Positions 62,818 to 64,000 of a stretch of 64,000 bases of DNA are shown here, piece after piece. The stretch covers positions 1 to 64,000 of the forward strand of contig WBUH01000021.1 in assembly GCA_008933805.1 (NCBI GenBank), written 5' to 3'. The notes under the pieces are model-generated. The model was not told the DNA's origin. It searched no databases and was given only the letters and a program-made list of their open reading frames with translations. The position numbers were made by a program, and so were the translations under genes. Source of the DNA: Bacteroidota bacterium (GTDB lineage: Bacteria > Bacteroidota > Bacteroidia > UBA8524). Every line of letters begins with the position of its first letter. The stretch's first letter is position 1.

Positions 62818-63441
62818 TTATTTTTTCTTCATTCGTTTGTACACCGCCCTTGCCACCAATGCCAATGCAATAGCACTGACTAAACTAACCCCTACAACGG
62901 CGTTGTTCAGGTTGTATTTGGCTACCACTTGGGTGAGGGATAGCATTTTGCCGTTGCCCCGCCACACGCGGTTTTCCCAACCGTTCTTGTTGGCTTGGTA
63001 ATTGGGCAAGCTGCGCAAATAGGCCAGCCTGCGGTTTACAAGCACACTAAACAGGTTGGAGTTGGCTTGGTTGTCTTTATTGATTTGTGCGGCACGCTGG
63101 GCGTAAGTGCCCGATTTGTACCCCAAACTGCTGTAACCGCCCCCGCCCCATACGCTATCGGCAAGCAACAGCTTAATGGCAGGATTGGTTACTTTATCAA
63201 TGCCGTAAAACTTCCAGTAGATTTCATAGGCCACCCGTTTGGCTTGGGCTTCGGTGAGCTGCCGAAGGGTAGCTTCGTTGCCAACGATGTTAAACAGTTT
63301 GGGTGCCCATTCCCGCCAAACGGCTATTGTTACCCCCTTGTTGGTTAAACCGCCGGGGTCGTCTTTTAAAGGTCGGTCGGCAATGCCCCCTTCCCATTCT
63401 TTGAGTATGTACTCGTTCCAAAGTTCAAAAACTGCGTCCAC
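62818..63441 (-). CDS. GH108 muramidase (endolysin-like) with C-terminal membrane anchor
   Basis: This 207-residue enzyme starts at GTG 63441. The GH108 signature is ILKEWEGGIADRPLKDDPGG, with catalytic Glu17 and the DDPGGLTNKGVT loop. A PG_binding_3-like region follows (~100-165), with NRRLAYLRSLPNYQANKNGW. The last ~30 residues form a transmembrane helix (AVVGVSLVSAIALALVARAV) with a basic end. It cleaves glycan strands of peptidoglycan, as phage endolysins or secretion helpers do. Three bases separate it from the holin-like gene, and 9 from the methylase-helicase gene. Confidence 0.92.
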   Translation of the reverse strand: MDAVFELWNEYILKEWEGGIADRPLKDDPGGLTNKGVTIAVWREWAPKLFNIVGNEATLRQLTEAQAKRVAYEIYWKFYGIDKVTNPAIKLLLADSVWGGGGYSSLGYKSGTYAQRAAQINKDNQANSNLFSVLVNRRLAYLRSLPNYQANKNGWENRVWRGNGKMLSLTQVVAKYNLNNAVVGVSLVSAIALALVARAVYKRMKKK

Positions 63442-63444
63442 GGG

Positions 63445-63690
63445 TTACTTAAAAAAATGGTAGCGGGTATAATTGCCTGTTTTGTGGGCTTTGTCGTATT
63501 CTGTTTGTGTTTGGCCGTCTTTAGCAAGGAAAAGCCCCAAAGAGTTACAAAACCCCATAAGGGCAAGGAATTGGTCGGCGGTAATGGATTTTTCGATAAA
63601 AAACCAGGTGGCCACCGCACACACCAAGCCTGTAAACGAGGTACGGCGGTTTTTATAGATAATGGCTAAAATGTTTAACAGTCGTTTCAT
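63445..63690 (-). CDS. Small membrane protein, holin-like
   Basis: This 81-residue protein from the ATG at 63690 has a first basic segment (KRLLNILAIIYKNRRTS) and two hydrophobic helices (FTGLVCAVATWFFIEK and ALMGFCNSLGLFL), with a charged tail. An ORF extending upstream to 63783 is out of context. Position directly before a GH108 muramidase supports a holin or a related membrane-permeabilising role, but the sequence alone does not prove it. Its start overlaps the stop codon of the next upstream gene (ATGA). Confidence 0.65.
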   Translation of the reverse strand: MKRLLNILAIIYKNRRTSFTGLVCAVATWFFIEKSITADQFLALMGFCNSLGLFLAKDGQTQTEYDKAHKTGNYTRYHFFK

Positions 63691-64000
63691 AATAGGTTGG
63701 AAAGAGATTGAGAGTACGCAGTGGGCAAGCCTTTTAACGTTGGATTGTAAGGGGTATCGGTAAGTCTCGAAGGGATAAGCCACACTTCACGGTTTAGCAA
63801 AGGGTTAGGGGCATTGGTGAATAATTGGGGATGGGTGATTTTTACCTTGATTAACGGTACTTGGCCTATTTTGTCCCCTTCCGTTAACCGCAATACATCC
63901 GATATTGTCCCAATGGGGCGGATGGCATCCGAAGGACGCACATAGAAGTCCCCCGTTTGGCCTTTTTTAGCCCGCCAACTGTTAATATCCCACCACCCGT
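63687..64000 (-). CDS. Unknown element gene, open through the right edge (partial)
   Basis: The frame is open from the window's right edge to the TGA at 63687, giving 104 codons of a longer gene; only the C-terminal part is visible. It reads WWDINSWRAKKGQTGDFYVRP near the edge, then GTISDVLRLTEGDKIGQVPLIKVK, and a tail with REVWLIPSRLTDTPY. A GTG at 63941 is an internal codon, not a supported start. It is mostly beta-rich with no recognised motif. Its stop overlaps the holin-like start. A virion or structural protein is possible, but no data here say so. Confidence 0.55.
   Translation of the reverse strand, partial: GWWDINSWRAKKGQTGDFYVRPSDAIRPIGTISDVLRLTEGDKIGQVPLIKVKITHPQLFTNAPNPLLNREVWLIPSRLTDTPYNPTLKGLPTAYSQSLSNLL

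Noticed and set aside
1-64000. CRISPR arrays, rRNA, tRNA and insertion sequences
   Set aside because: No regularly spaced direct repeats of CRISPR type, no rRNA-like blocks, no cloverleaf and no transposase gene were found by eye.

Overview
The window looks like a chromosomal segment of a member of the Bacteroidota (Flavobacteriia/Sphingobacteriia/Chitinophagia type). The evidence is: two proteins with type IX secretion (T9SS) C-terminal sorting domains, a giant PKD protein ending in a gliding-motility-type C-terminal domain, a TonB-dependent receptor with an N-terminal carboxypeptidase-like regulatory domain, recF next to a DUF721/DciA gene, several PorT-like outer-membrane barrels, few Shine-Dalgarno sequences, and the Bacteroidota -7 promoter element TAnnTTTG just upstream of several start codons. 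No tRNA, rRNA, CRISPR array or insertion sequence was seen.

Layout. 1-3.1 kb: end of a glycine-rich protein, a MORN-repeat protein, ApaG, and an SDR oxidoreductase with an AraC-type regulator. 3.2-4.6 kb: recF and its DUF721 partner. 4.6-7.4 kb (minus): a four-gene, translationally coupled module with two DUF2589-type proteins, an unknown 279-residue protein and a small zinc-ribbon protein, with a terminator-like hairpin after the first gene. 7.8-10.7 kb: TonB-dependent receptor, followed by a cluster of palindromic intergenic repeats that recurs inverted at 48.4 kb. 11-23 kb: acylphosphatase, a DUF3999/DUF2339 membrane pair and a 2653-residue PKD adhesin. 23-29.7 kb: purM, a VOC protein, a MarR regulator with a membrane protein, rsgA, metF and small hypotheticals. 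29.8-31.3 kb: a MACPF gene broken by one in-frame stop codon. 31.5-36.6 kb: tatA, gatA, a degenerate lytic-transglycosylase/LysM protein, a LUD protein, an LpxH-like hydrolase and a hypothetical. 36.9-40.1 kb: an ECF sigma operon with an unusual envelope-spanning partner and a PKD lipoprotein. 40.3-54.2 kb: a GT-C glycosyltransferase, tandem outer-membrane barrels, two T9SS cargo proteins, a PhoD-like phosphatase, a degenerate GIY-YIG-like protein and a lipoprotein.

From 56.2 kb to the right edge (minus strand) lies a compact phage-like or integrative-element operon: unknown protein, holin-like protein, GH108 muramidase, a 1731-residue N6-methylase plus Strawberry-notch-type SF2 helicase, a lysine-rich histone-H1-like protein and a RecA-like ATPase. 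The last two genes are joined by a textbook dnaX-type -1 frameshift signal: A_AAA_AAG directly before the stop codon, a 6-nt spacer, then a GC-rich stem.

The observations most worth following up are this frameshift, the DUF2589 module, the sigma-factor operon whose partner appears to reach from the cytoplasm to the outer membrane in one polypeptide, the MACPF gene with its single in-frame stop, and the transglycosylase-like protein that has lost its catalytic glutamate. All functional assignments come from reading motifs by eye; no database search was run.
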